A model generated the notes under the pieces. The model saw only the letters and a list, made by a program, of their open reading frames with translations. It did not search any database and was not told the DNA's origin. The position numbers and the translations under genes were made by a program. DNA of 64,000 nucleotides from Corinectria fuckeliana (Eukaryota; Ascomycota; Sordariomycetes; Hypocreales; Nectriaceae): NCBI GenBank assembly GCA_019137255.1, contig WPDH01000013.1, positions 310,001 to 374,000 on the forward strand, in the 5' to 3' direction. This document shows, in pieces, positions 10,665 to 22,000 of this stretch (the stretch's first letter is position 1; the number at the start of each line of letters is the position of its first letter).

Positions 10665-12351
10665 ATGTCCAAGGAACTTGTGAAGAAGGGGGACGAGGAT
10701 GTCGAGTACACCATCAAGCCCCAGGCCGTGACACCTGCCATTGACACGAGCACGTGGCCGCTGCTCCTCAAGAACTACGACAAGCGTGAGTGGGAGACTT
10801 GCGAGCCTTCAATTGGAGTCGCGGATTGTATTGGGAGACGGCGAGGCTGACTTGGCGACCACAGTGCTGGTTCGAACGGGACATTTCACTCCCATCCCCA
10901 ACGGATGCTCCCCTCTGAAGCGCGACCTCAAGTCGTACATCAGCTCCGGCGTGATCAACCTCGACAAGCCCTCCAACCCGTCCAGCCACGAGGTTGTCGC
11001 CTGGGTCAAGCGCATTCTCCGGTACGTTGCTCGTCTTTCGTCCCTCCGCGGTCGCGTCCGCGAATAGTGTCCGCTTTTTTGCTAACTTTTTCTCTTCTTT
11101 TTCTTCCATCCAGAGCCGAGAAGACTGGCCACAGCGGAACCCTCGACCCCAAGGTTACGGGATGCCTGATTGTCTGCGTTGACCGCGCCACTCGTCTGGT
11201 CAAGTCTCAACAAGGTGCTGGAAAGGAATATGTTGCCGTCATCCGTCTCCACGACAAGCTGCCCGGCGGCCAGGCCCAGTTCGCCCGCGCCCTCGAGACC
11301 ATGACCGGTGCCCTGTTCCAGCGTCCCCCGTTGATCTCGGCCGTCAAGCGCCAGCTCCGCATTCGAAGCATCTACGAGAGCAAGCTCATTGAGTTTGACA
11401 ACGACCGCCACCTCGGTGTCTTCTGGGTCAGCTGCGAGGCCGGTACCTACATCCGAACGCTCTGCGTCCACCTGGGTCTGCTGCTCGGTGTTGGAGGCCA
11501 CATGCAGGAGCTGCGACGAGTGCGCAGTGGTGCCATGGACGAGACCAAGGGTCTCGTTACCCTCCACGATGTCCTGGATGCCCAGTGGCAGATGGACAAC
11601 ACCCGTGACGAGTCTTATCTCCGCCGTGTCATCTCTCCCCTCGAGACTCTGTTGACCTCGTACAAGCGAGTTGTCGTCAAGGACAGCGCCGTCAACGCCG
11701 TGTGCTACGGTGCCAAGCTGATGCTGCCCGGTCTCCTCCGATATGGTAAGTTCTGCTCTTGCTGAAGTCTGCGGGGGAACCATCGCTGATCAATCGTCCA
11801 CAGAGTCCGCTATTGAGCACCACGAGGAGATTGTCCTGATGACCACCAAGGGCGAGGCCATTGCCCTGGGCATTGCCCAGATGTCTACCGTGGAAATGTC
11901 GACCTGTGACCACGGCGTTGTTGCCAAGGTCAAGCGCTGCATCATGGAGCGCGACCTGTACCCTCGCCGATGGGGTCTCGGCCCTGTGGCCCAAGAGAAG
12001 AAGAAGCTCAAGGCCGACGGAAAGCTGGACAAGTACGGCCGAGCCAACGACGCCACCCCTGCCAAGTGGAGCACCGAGTACAAGGACTTCAACATGCCCG
12101 ATGCCTCCGCCGCAGCGGCCGCTGCTGCCGCGCCCGCCACGCCCGCGAAGGCTGTGGAGGACGTCAAGATGGAGGGTGCTGAGGCTTCGTCGCCTGCGGC
12201 GGCCGAGGACAGCAAGGACAAGAAGCGCAAGAAGCACGATGGCGAGACTTCGGAGGAGAAGGCTGAGCGGAAACGCCGAAAGGCGGAGAAGAAGGCGGCC
12301 AAGGCGGCCAAGAAGGCTAGCAAGGGGGACGACAGCGACGAGAGTGATTGA
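10665..12351 (+). CDS. CBF5: CBF5/dyskerin, H/ACA pseudouridine synthase catalytic subunit
   Basis: Four exons, 10665-10785, 10865-11021, 11114-11745 and 11804-12351, give 485 residues. The protein is the catalytic subunit of nucleolar H/ACA snoRNPs (with Nhp2, Nop10 and Gar1), which turn uridine into pseudouridine in rRNA and snRNA and help process pre-rRNA. Seen in sequence: the dyskerin N-terminal segment (YTIKP...WPLLLKNYDK), the TruB-type core with HSGTLDPKVTG carrying the catalytic Asp104, QRPPLISAVKRQLR, CEAGTYIRTLCVHLG, a PUA domain from about residue 275 (VVVKDSAVNAVCYGAKLMLPGLLRY), the conserved YPRRWGLGP block, and a Lys/Glu-rich tail with KKRKK and repeated AxKKAxK that suits nucleolar targeting. 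Start chosen at MSKELVKKG because it matches family length; an in-frame ATG at 10506 would add 53 unlike residues. Confidence 0.97.
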
Positions 12352-12365
12352 GGGGTTCCGGCTTT

Positions 12366-12389
12366 GGCTCCGGCTCCGGCTCCGGCTCC
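12366..12389 (+). repeat. Four copies of GGCTCC just after the CBF5 stop
   Basis: Four perfect hexamer copies lie 15 bases after the CBF5 stop codon, in the 3' untranslated part. In the CBF5 frame they would encode a short dipeptide repeat only if the stop were lost. Confidence 0.8.
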
Positions 12390-14689
12390 GGCCCTGGTTC
12401 CAGCACCTAGATACCACGGATCTCGCATATGTTGACATGGGGCGGCGGTGTGCGTGCTGTACCTGTACCATACTCTCCCTCTCCCTCCTAGTTCCTTTTT
12501 TTTATTCCTTTTCCTTTTCTGGCTTTTTATTCCGATCGATAGTTTGATTCTGGGGAACACCTTTGGCGTTTGGTTCGAAAATCCTGGTAGGAGTAGATGA
12601 AGGCACTCAATGTAAAGGAACTATATGAAAAGCAACGTAACGCAGGCGTGCAAATTTTGCGCAGTGACGTGAAAGAAGAAGGGATCTACCAACAAGGAAC
12701 AAGGAGATTATCTTTTGTGAGCATCTTCGGGAGTTGCATTGCATGGCATCCGGGAGTGGCGTGCGGGTTGTGCGTGCCCACTTTGCATGGATGGCTCCCT
12801 GCAAAGGCATGCATGTATATGTATGTCTTGGGTCTTTGTGCGCTGTGTTGTCTTGTGTATGTATGCTGAGAGTCGTATAACCAACGAGACACGAAAAATA
12901 GACGGCAGCAAAGGGAGCTAAAGAGAGACACACAGCAATGTTGTCATGGGAGCCATGGTGTCATGGTGTCATGGGAGTCATTGTTGTCATGAGCGGGATG
13001 TGGGTGTATACAGTGATGAATATTGGCAGGCTTACTGCTTTGTACTTTGGTAATGTAAGGGTGTTCCCATGGTCCATCCATCCATCCATGCCAAGCTTGT
13101 CAATGCCCGTCCAAATGCGTGTAATTATGCCAATGCAGGTGATGATACATTGAGTGGAGGATGGGACGAAAGGTGGGATGAAGACGGCTGTTAGAGGTCA
13201 AACGTCAGCATCAAAGCTGCGAGAGAGCCATGTGCTTTTCTGTTGGTCGAGGTCTCGCCCCGTCGTCCTGAAACGTGGACCATGTGGGCAATGCATGCGT
13301 TGGCATCGGTCGGAACTAATGATACGAACATAAGTAGGCATTACGAATCTAGGTACGAGAGACAGAGCCGGCGGCGATAGCAAGTAAACGACCGACGGCT
13401 GGCTTGAGACACGCACAGCAAGGCTTAGACTAGATGTAGATCTGCTCTCACTCTTTCTGTGTCTCTATCTCGTTCGTATCAAAAGGAATATGCTGGTGGG
13501 GGCTCCTCTCACCAACCGACTGACCGACCAACTGACTGACTGACTGACCGACCGACTGACTGACTGACTGACTGGCTGACTGCTCTTGTCGCTGGTCATA
13601 CGTACTTTGTCCAACGCTTCCCCGGCATCACGTTGCCGACCAACCAGTACCAATCAAGCCCACCTCCGAGACTTTCAACGCCTCACAAGCCTTACATGCC
13701 CTCTCTTTTTTGTTTCGACTTGCAGGCTCCCCGCGTAACACTTGCAGCTTTCCACGGAACGGACGAAAGCTGAGACTGGTGACACGACAGCCACGACAAC
13801 TCAGCCTTGGCCGGAAGCGGCACGAATCAGGCTTCAAGCCTTTGCCGAGAGCAGGTGCTGCCCGATCTGTCTTTGCTAGTGGTGGTTTTTTCTTCCTTCT
13901 CGGCCAATATTTCGAGGCCGGCGTCGTATCCGTAGCGTCGTAGCTGACTGCAACGCCATGCATGTAATCTAGTGTAATCTAATGTAGATCCCATCATCCA
14001 CCCCAAGATGCCCCAATACAACCATGGGAATAGCGGTAGAGATGAGGAAGACAGAGAGACAGGCTGTCAGACAGACAGACAGACGGAAATGTTGGGAGGA
14101 AACCGTCCGCAGAATGCCCTAAAACCACGCCGAACTAGTACCGTCCACTGCATGAAATTGAGAGGTTGCATCCATGCCAAGCAGCGGTGACTTGGACACG
14201 CGCGACTGGAGCCACAACACGACCTCTTCTTGTCGTGCCTCTTCCTTTTTTTCCCTTTCTTTCTTGTTAGTCGGTCGGTCGTCCCAGTCACATGGCACAG
14301 CCTCGCAGAGAACCACCACCGCATGCGGGAGTCTTTCCCCGTTCGGGAGTTGAAGGGGGGGGGGGACTGGACGCCTCTTTTTTTTTCTTTTTTTTTTTCT
14401 CTTCTTTTTTCGTCCGTTATGCCCGTCCAGACGGGTCTCATGTGGTCATCTCCCGCCCTTGCCTTGTCTCGGAGCTCTCTCGCGTGCCTGGACTAAGCAG
14501 GCAAGCGGCCAGCCATCTTCGTCATCGTCCGGGGGTGTGGGGGGACTATATTGGGGATGGGGCCTAGATGGGGCAGAGAGGGAGACATTCAGGTGACGGT
14601 TTATTTTGAGAGCACGGCGTGTCTTCGGTGTTGGCTTGGCGGGTTAGGGGGGGGGCGTGGATAGGGCGTGGATGGTATCTGTATCGTGG
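12390..14689. other. Intergenic, no gene seen
   Basis: About 2.3 kb between CBF5 and the GH43 promoter. It holds short frames of poor quality, CCAT repeats near 13077-13090, the GACT microsatellite noted separately, and G and T runs at 14355-14400. No tRNA or other RNA gene is recognised. Confidence 0.45.
13515..13582. repeat. Imperfect (GACT)n microsatellite
   Basis: Tandem CTGA/CCGA tetramers with scattered single-base changes cover about 68 bases in non-coding sequence. Confidence 0.85.
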
Positions 14690-14697
14690 TATATAAG
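14690..14697 (+). promoter_or_regulatory. TATA box of the GH43 gene
   Basis: A good TATATAAG match lies about 200 bases before the ATG at 14898, a plausible place for a TATA box with a leader of roughly 170 bases. Strong TATA boxes are common in inducible secreted-hydrolase genes. Confidence 0.55.
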
Positions 14698-14866
14698 GAT
14701 GGTGTTGAGGGACGAGTTGTGATGGAGGATAGAGAAGAAGAGAGAAGAGCAGCAACTATCTTTGGGACTGGAAAGACAACTCTAGAACTGAGCAAGAGAT
14801 ATAACACTGTCAATATTGTCTCTTGGCCGTATATCCATCCCCTCGCCCCCTTTCTCAGAGATCTAG

Positions 14867-14895
14867 ATCTTCTGTATCCATATCTTCTGTATCCA
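14867..14895 (+). repeat. 14-base direct repeat abutting the GH43 start codon
   Basis: ATCTTCTGTATCCA occurs at 14867-14880 and again at 14882-14895, separated by one base and ending two bases before the ATG. It lies in the 5' leader. Confidence 0.85.
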
Positions 14896-14897
14896 GC

Positions 14898-15959
14898 ATG
14901 TTCAAGACGACCGGCTTTGGGAGCTTCCTCCTGTGTACCACCCTTGCCCTTCTCCTGTTCATCCAATCTACTCACGCCATGGTCCTCCCCTCCCGCAGAG
15001 CCTCTTCCGTTGGCTCTATCAAGCTCGCTCTCAACTGGCCCAAAGGCAACAACGCAAGGCGACAGGACAACTCGTCAACCCTGACGCCAGCCATCTCCCA
15101 GAACTTCCCGGACCCGTGCCTCCTCCAAGATGCCAGCGGCAAGTGGCTCTCGTTCGCGACCAGCGGCAACGGCTACCACATCCAGGTCGCCACGGCCGAC
15201 GACGTCTTCGGCACCTGGACGGTCCTCGACCAGGACGCGCTCCCCGGCGACGGGTGGACGAGCGGCGCCAACTTCTGGGCGCCCGACGTGCAGATGCTCG
15301 CCGACGGCACCTACATCATGTACTTCTCCGGCCAGCTGCCCGAGGGCGGGCACTGCATCGGCACGGCGCGGTCCGAGACGAGCACCGGCCCCTACACCAT
15401 CGACGACGACGGCTCCGGGCCGCTCATCTGCCCGCGCGACGAGGGCGGCGCCATCGACGCGGCCGGCTTCCTCGACGCGGCCACGGGCCGGCGGTACATC
15501 GTGTACAAGGTCGACGGCAACTCGCTCAACTCGACGGCGCCGACGCCGCTCCGGCTGCAGCGCGTGTCGCCGGCCGACGGCGCGACGCTGATCGGCGAGC
15601 CCGTGACCATCATGGACCGCATCGACGCCGAAGACGGCCCGCTGGTCGAGGCGCCCGACCTGGTCAAGCTGGCCGACGGGCGCTACCTGCTCTTCTTCAG
15701 CAGCCACTGGTACACCGGCGACGAGTACGACGTCAAGTACGCCGTGGCCGACGCCGTCGACGGGCCGTACGCGCGGGGCCCGGCGCCGCTGCTGTCGACG
15801 CCGGACCTGGGGCTCCACGGGCCCGGCGGCGCGACGAGCTCCGAGGTTGCCGGGGTGCTGGTGTTTCACGCCTGGTGCGAGGAGAACGTGCGGTGCATGT
15901 ACGTGATAGGTTATGCGGTTCAGGATGGGGGAGATGTGGTTGAGACGGATGCTACATGA
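14898..15959 (+). CDS. Secreted glycoside hydrolase, GH43-like
   Basis: A single exon of 353 residues. The start is the ATG at 14898, which gives a clean signal peptide (LLCTTLALLLFIQSTHA), while the longer frame upstream starts without ATG. The mature protein matches the five-bladed beta-propeller of GH43 (arabinofuranosidase, endo-arabinanase or xylosidase type): FPDPCLL with the likely catalytic base Asp72, NFWAPDVQM, GGAIDAAGF with the pKa-tuning Asp187, and VEAPDLVKL with the likely acid Glu251. It should act outside the cell on arabinose- or xylose-containing plant polysaccharide. There is no carbohydrate-binding module and no GPI signal. The central part is extremely GC-rich at third positions compared with the flanks. 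The exact substrate cannot be set from sequence. Confidence 0.9.
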   Translation: MFKTTGFGSFLLCTTLALLLFIQSTHAMVLPSRRASSVGSIKLALNWPKGNNARRQDNSSTLTPAISQNFPDPCLLQDASGKWLSFATSGNGYHIQVATADDVFGTWTVLDQDALPGDGWTSGANFWAPDVQMLADGTYIMYFSGQLPEGGHCIGTARSETSTGPYTIDDDGSGPLICPRDEGGAIDAAGFLDAATGRRYIVYKVDGNSLNSTAPTPLRLQRVSPADGATLIGEPVTIMDRIDAEDGPLVEAPDLVKLADGRYLLFFSSHWYTGDEYDVKYAVADAVDGPYARGPAPLLSTPDLGLHGPGGATSSEVAGVLVFHAWCEENVRCMYVIGYAVQDGGDVVETDAT

Positions 15960-17035
15960 TTCGATGATAATGGATGGATGGTCTCGGGATGCCCTCGAAT
16001 GATGACTGGGATATATATACAATGGGTTAGGCAGCGTTGGATAGACGATGGAATAGCATGATCTGGATTAAAGTCATACAGCTTCTCATATCTAGACCAT
16101 CGGTGTGTAGTCGTGTGTGAGGGAAGTCGAAATCAGACAACTTACGACTTACAACTTACAGCTTAGAGTTGGCTCCCAACCGACCACGTCAAGCCAGACC
16201 ACAAATGGACCAACTGCTGAGACTGCACTTAACTGTCCGTCAATACAGTCCAATGTTCCTTGCTTGCAGAAGAAAAAGGTAGAGCTCGAACTATTAACGG
16301 AGAAGAAACCCCAGACACATACTTACATGACGCATCACAGCGCGCCGTTAAGCGCCCGTCCCCTGCGTCCCGGGAGACCCACCGAGCCACCGCAACCTCC
16401 GCAACCTCCGAAACCTCCGCCGGGCGGCTATCGAACTTAGCCCCCGGCGCCGCCGCCTCTGATAGGCCAATCGCTCCTCGAACCCCCCTGTATTTCCGGG
16501 CGGCAAAGCCATGCAGCCAAGAATCGATCGGATTGTCGATGGCGGCCTTTTCTTCTGGTTGAAGCGTTTCTCGGCCCTTGCAGGATGAGGACAAGCCGGG
16601 TGGGTTCGTTGTTGGGTTTCTTGTGTGATACCGGGGGTGGACCACGCTGTATATCCGGACGGTTAGACAGGTGATGCTTGCTTGGAGATTGATATAGGAC
16701 CGCCTTCTTTTCCCGCTTGTTGGTTTCTCCTTGTCCTCCTCTTCGTTCCCTCGTGCCTCGTCAATCGTCTCCTGTCCTGTCCTGTCCTGTCTTGTCGTTT
16801 CGCTTCATTCCCGGTTGCTACTTATACATCTAGTGGCTTCTGGTTTCTTGTCTGTTACCTTTCTAATCCAAATCGGCTGAGAGCAACGATAATTACTCCC
16901 TGTCTTTTAGAGAAGTGTCTGGCACACTCTCACTCGTTCGTCCGCTCCGTTTCACAGCTGGTCTGGCCTGGCCTCGGCCATAGAAGCGCTCCCTCAACCC
17001 TTCACCAAAACCCCCCTCCCCAATAATCTCCAGCC
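15960..17035. other. Intergenic, no gene seen; 5' flank of second cysteine-rich gene
   Basis: Only weak short frames. It includes a small CCTGT tandem repeat (about 16771-16790) and a CCTCCGNAA-type repeat near 16390-16420. Pyrimidine-rich sequence precedes the ATG at 17036. Confidence 0.45.
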
Positions 17036-18552
17036 ATGGCTCGTACATGGCCATCGCGCCTCGTGTTCCTGGCGCTGCTTCTTCTACGTACCACGGCAGC
17101 CCTCCAAGTCACGCCCAACTCGCCATGCGCCTCCTTCTGCATGGACTCGTCGGACCTCGACCGCTCCGACCCCGGCGCGTCCAACACCGACGGCGACGAG
17201 ATCGTCTGCACCGATGACGGCTACCTCCGGGAGAAGAAGGGCCAGAAGTTCCAGCGGTGTCTGGCGTGCCTGCAGGACAGCGACTTCCAGCGAGGCGACG
17301 AGAATGACCAGAACTGGTTCTTGTGTAAGCCGTCCTTTTGACTCTGTCCCTGATGACTTGCAGCAACATACTCACGCAACCTCTTGGAACTAGACAACCT
17401 CCGCTACTCCTTCGACTACTGCATCTTTGGCTATCCCAACGCGTCTGACGTCGGATCCAGCCCATGCGTCACCTCCGAGGCTTGCGGCCCTCTCGAGGCT
17501 GCCATGAAGAAGGGCATCGCCGACCCGGAGGATAGAACGCAGTACGACTACTGCGGAGTCGACAACAAGGCCATGCTCAGCTCTTCGTATGACAACTGCT
17601 ATGCCTGCGTGAGGGCCGACCCTACTCACACGTATCTCTCCAACTGTTCGTCCTCAACATCTCTCTCACACTCTCTCACACTCTCTCTCTCTCTCCTAGA
17701 CTAACGACCCCTCCCCCAGTCCTCGTCGCCCTCGAAGCCGGCTGCGAGCAACAGCCCGCCCCGGGCGCAACCGTCGGCCTCAACGACACCGTCTTCGCCG
17801 ACTCAGCCATTCAGATGACCGACCCGTCCGCCTCGGCCGCCGCCGCCGCCTCCGGCCAGCTCGCCACAACGGCCATCGCGGGCATCGCCATCGGCAGCTT
17901 CGTCGCCGTGCTCGTCCTCGCCGGCTGCGTCTACATGCAGTGCCGCAAGCGCAAGAACCGCGCCGCCCGCGCCCGCCGCGCCCGCGCCTTGGCGCTCTCG
18001 TTCCGCTGCTACCCGACGCCGAGCGAGCCGCGCTTCCGGGACGGGCTGGCCGGCGGCGCTCCGGCGATGCGGGAGAGGGCCTACATGGACCCCGCCGCAG
18101 CTCTCGGCTCCAACCCCATAGCCGGCGCCTCGTCCCCCCCCTGGGGCTCGCAGAACGGAATCACCACCATCCGGACGAGCCCCAAGCTCTCCCACATCAC
18201 CACTTCGCTGCCTTGTCCTCTGCCAGTCCACTCCTCGCCTCGCCAGCTGGCTTCCCCAGACGACTACACCACTCCCACCTCAACCACCTCAACCCGCTCC
18301 AACGCGCCGCTTCTACACCACAAGCCCTGCAACCCGGCTGACTCCCCGCTCCTCAGCCCGGGCTTCGCCATCGCCAGTCCCCGGATGACTTCACCACTCA
18401 GCGCGCGCGACAACCGGGAGCACGAGTCCCCTTGGGAGGAGCAGCGAGTTGCCGGCTCTCGGAATCTGATGAAGAAGGCCTCTTGGGGCTCCGTCGCCCC
18501 AGTCGAAAGCCGCAATATCCAGACCACCTTTGATCCACCGCCTAGGAAGTAG
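17036..18552 (+). CDS. Cysteine-rich single-pass membrane protein (copy B of a pair)
   Basis: Three exons, 17036-17324, 17394-17645 and 17720-18552, give 457 residues. The layout repeats that of the gene at 4226: signal peptide (residues about 1-23, LVFLALLLLRTTAA), a 12-cysteine outer domain, a membrane span (TTAIAGIAIGSFVAVLVLAGC), a strongly basic inner juxtamembrane part (RKRKNRAARARRAR), and a Ser/Pro/Thr-rich inner tail. Shared landmarks include SPCASFC, CLAC, FDYCIFG, PC...EACGPLEAA, YDYC, CYAC and AGCEQQPAPG. The two introns fall at the same residues as introns 1 and 3 of copy A; copy A has one more intron. The tail has diverged fully. Function unknown; inferred surface protein. The second intron carries a CT/CTCACA microsatellite. 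Confidence 0.88.
17659..17696 (+). repeat. CT-rich microsatellite inside an intron
   Basis: CTCTCACA and CT repeats fill most of the intron 17646-17719 and double as its polypyrimidine tract. Confidence 0.7.
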
Positions 18553-19066
18553 ACATGATGATTTGTCTCCTTCTGGTCCCTCTTTTTTGCTTTGTTTACG
18601 TGAGCCGAGACGTCTTAAATGCTCATAGGCTTTATGCGATATTACGATGCGCTGGATATGATTCGAGCGCCCAGTACGAGGTACATATAACCAACTAATA
18701 ATTCAACCCATGCATGATAAACATGTACATCACAACTGAAAGTGATCAAATCTGTGTTCCCGGCTTCATCGCCAGATGTGTCATCTGTTTGTTCTATTCG
18801 CGCCACTGTCCACAAGAGCCGGGCCGTACGCACATATACATATATCTAATCTCCATGCCATCGCTTATCAAATCAACGTAAAAAAGACAACAACACAAGG
18901 CACCACATACCCGTTGATCCAACTCTATGGGTATCCCCGGTGCTGAGAATTATCACCAACCATAACCTGAATACAAAACTAACCTCCGCAACGTATTGCT
19001 AGGAGTCATCACCGTTTGAATCTTTTCTCGCAAATGCTTGCTTCTTCCCTTTCCCTAAACGCCGAG
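18553..19066. other. Convergent 3' flanks, no gene seen
   Basis: AT-richer sequence between the 3' ends of the plus-strand membrane protein and minus-strand SAC3. No coding or RNA gene signal. Confidence 0.45.
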
Positions 19067-22000
19067 CTAGATGCTTTGGTCCCATGGTGTCGATCCTCTG
19101 CTGACGTTCTCGCTCTGTAGCCGCTCGTTCTGATCCCGGAACCATGTTGCCCCTTCCTCCATCTCCTCCCGCATTGCCCGCAGCTCGCTCATCAGCTTTT
19201 GCGCATCACTCATGACTCGCTTGTGCGCCTTGACGTCCGAGTTAGCCTTCTCGGCTAGTTCTTCGTCGTCGTCCGTCCTTCGCTTCCTCTTGTTCTTTGT
19301 TGCCAAACTCTCCATCGTCCTAGGGTCGATGTGTTCTTGGGATCCAGAAAGCCGGCTTTGTCCGCCTGGGCGTGTCAGGTCGGCAATGGATGCTCGGCGG
19401 ACTACACCGCTGGTGGGAGGCCCCATGGAGCCAATCCCAGAGTATCTTTTCTTTCCGTATCGACTGTCGTTAGCGAGCGATTCCGGGAGGGCTGTGCCAT
19501 CCGGCATTTGGACGATACCCATGGCCTTTAGTCGCCATCGCTCCGAAACCTTGCTAACTCGGGCTCCTGGATCCGAAGCGCCAGCATCCCTAGATGGCAT
19601 AGGAGGCAGCGAGCGACGGAAGCTGGCTGGTCCATCGCCTAGGAGCTGCTCCCGCAGGGCTTGCGTCTTAGAACCGCCCTTGACGGTTGATGATTGCGAT
19701 AGCCTCGACTGGGAGCTGGTGACTGAGCCGTTGACCGATGGCGCCTTACGCACAATCTTCGCGGCAGCAGCCCCCTCATTGCTAATTCCCGATAAAACTC
19801 CCGAAGAAAGCAGCGCATTTTCTGCTTCTCGCCTATTGGGCTTCTTGTGCTTGAGCAAGTCCATGAACTCCTCAGGCCGATCCAACGCTGCAAGTTCAGC
19901 CCGTTCTTTGGCCGCTTGTCGAGCTGCCTCCTTCTGGGTTTTGAGTTGCGCGGCTCGTTGAGCCTCGTAGTACGTCCTCATCTGATCACGTCCACTTCGG
20001 CGAAGCTGACTGAGGCGGAGTTCTCGTGCAATCTCCCGCCATCGGTAAAAGAACTTGACCGACAGGCTGTAGACACGAAACTGATTTGCTTCTGCAATAG
20101 CCCGTTCTTCCTCCTCTTGCCGCCTCTTATTCTCCTGTTCTTTCTCAAACTTCCTGAAGACGCTCTGTAGGATATTGTCTAGCATGAAAGCCTGGAAATC
20201 TTCTATAAGCCCGTCGTCTCCCTTCACATACCATTTCGTCAAGTCGGCCATCAAGTCGCGAGGGGGCTGCGGCGGAGGCAGAAGGCTTGCTGACTTCGGG
20301 ACAGATTTGGGTGTTGTGGTGGTGGTTGTCGGAGGAAGTCCCATAATGCCAGGTGTTGAGGATCGTGGCAAAGAAGAGGTGCCAGGCAGAGCAAATCCCT
20401 TGGTTGGCGATGCGGTTGCGCTCAGTGGAGGAAGTGGTGTGCTAGTCGCTGATTTTGTACTTTCCGTCATAGAAGCGGACGAAGTTTTACCCAAAGTAGG
20501 CCCAGGGCTGGGTTGGTTTCCAGCAGATTGTGGTGCAGTTGTGATACCAAGCACGCCAGACGCAAACGGACTGGAACCTGTGGCAGGTACTGCAAAAGGA
20601 GTCGAGGTTGAATCAGGAGTCGGCGGGATCAAATTAATTCCCGGGGCCTTGACTGGCTCTGCTGCGATGCTTGGTTGAGTCTTAGCTGTGTTTTGTTGTC
20701 CGAGGGGAGTTCCAGTCCATGGACTTGTTGTCTGCGACTGGGTAGAGAAGGACGGAAAGCCTGCCGGCTTGGCTGGCTGGGTTCCCAGCGAGTCAGATGT
20801 GCTCGCAGGAGTGAACGGGCTCTTTGTCGAGGAAACATTGGTGATAGCCGGTGACTTTGTAGAGGCAAAGGGGCTAGGGGCGTTTCCATTGATTGCCCCT
20901 GACTGGCTTTGGGCGTTGCTGAATCCTGTGTTGGTGGGAGTGCTATTAAAGGGCGACTGGGCGGTTTGGCCTTGAGTTGAAGCAAATGGGTTGACGGCTG
21001 GTTTGTTGGCCTCTGAGGGAGCCGCTGGTGCGAATGGATTCGGTTGAGGCGGTGTTTGCCGTAAAGTTGAACCAGGTTTCGACAGGTTTCCGTTAGATTT
21101 GGTTCCTAGAAACGAAAGCAAGGTCAGAACTAGTGGCTTTGGGCGTTATTCTGCCAGATTTCCGGTGGCTCGTGTCGAGCCATCTTGTTTGCCCCGAGGA
21201 GCTTCCCGCGGGCTATGGCATCTCAAGTCTCCGTCTGAATGCGAGTGTCTGTTCGCCTGCAAAATGAAGGCTCTTGCGAATAGTAATCCGTAAGAGCGGT
21301 ACGCAGAATATCTGGTGCAAATTGAGTATAAGAGGCTTGGGAAGCTTACCTAGATTATTGCTGAGGGCACTGTTGCTTCCCAACCCGCCTGCAGGTGAGC
21401 CAAATGAGGACAAGTTATTGGGGGCTGCAGTTCCTGCGGGGCCGGGGGCTTGAGTGATTGGAGTCTCGGCGTCTGAGACAAAAAGACTCTCTTCGACCGA
21501 GCCGTTAGCAGTAGCCTTCGAAGCGTTCGGGTCTTCGCGGACACTCTGATGGATCAAATCTGGAAGAGCTCTTGACCCGCGTTTCCTTTCCACTAGTTTC
21601 CGAGAGAATTGATGTGGCAGTCGATGGTGAGGCAAGGGTTTCCGGTTGTCCAGGACGAGGTATTGACGGCTACCATCTGATGAGTTGCCCTCGCATTGGC
21701 CGAACTCGAAACCATGTAGTTCTGCAAAATCAACAGCCTGCTGGGTGGTGTCGAATCGAAGAAACTTATTGAGGACTGCGGTAGTCACGTCTTTTGATGA
21801 TTCTCGCGGCCGTCCTAGCGCTTTCTTGACAGATGTCAAAATAGAGCGTCGGAGGTGAGGAAAGTGACACTCCGCAAAGCAAGCCATGGTGTATGATACT
21901 TTTGGGTCTTCGACAATCCGGAAATATGTGTAGTAGGCTGCCGATGCAGCTAGCGAGGGCGCATCCTTGAGGGGCCCATGAAAATGTTGAGTGCTTTGGA

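Noticed and set aside
12560..12590. Possible tRNA B box (GGTTCGAAAATCC)
   Set aside because: The box has an extra base and no cloverleaf can be formed.
15075..16022. Minus-strand frame of 315 codons opposite GH43, and plus-strand frame 14933-15943
   Set aside because: Both are low-complexity shadows of the GH43 gene with extreme GC at third positions.
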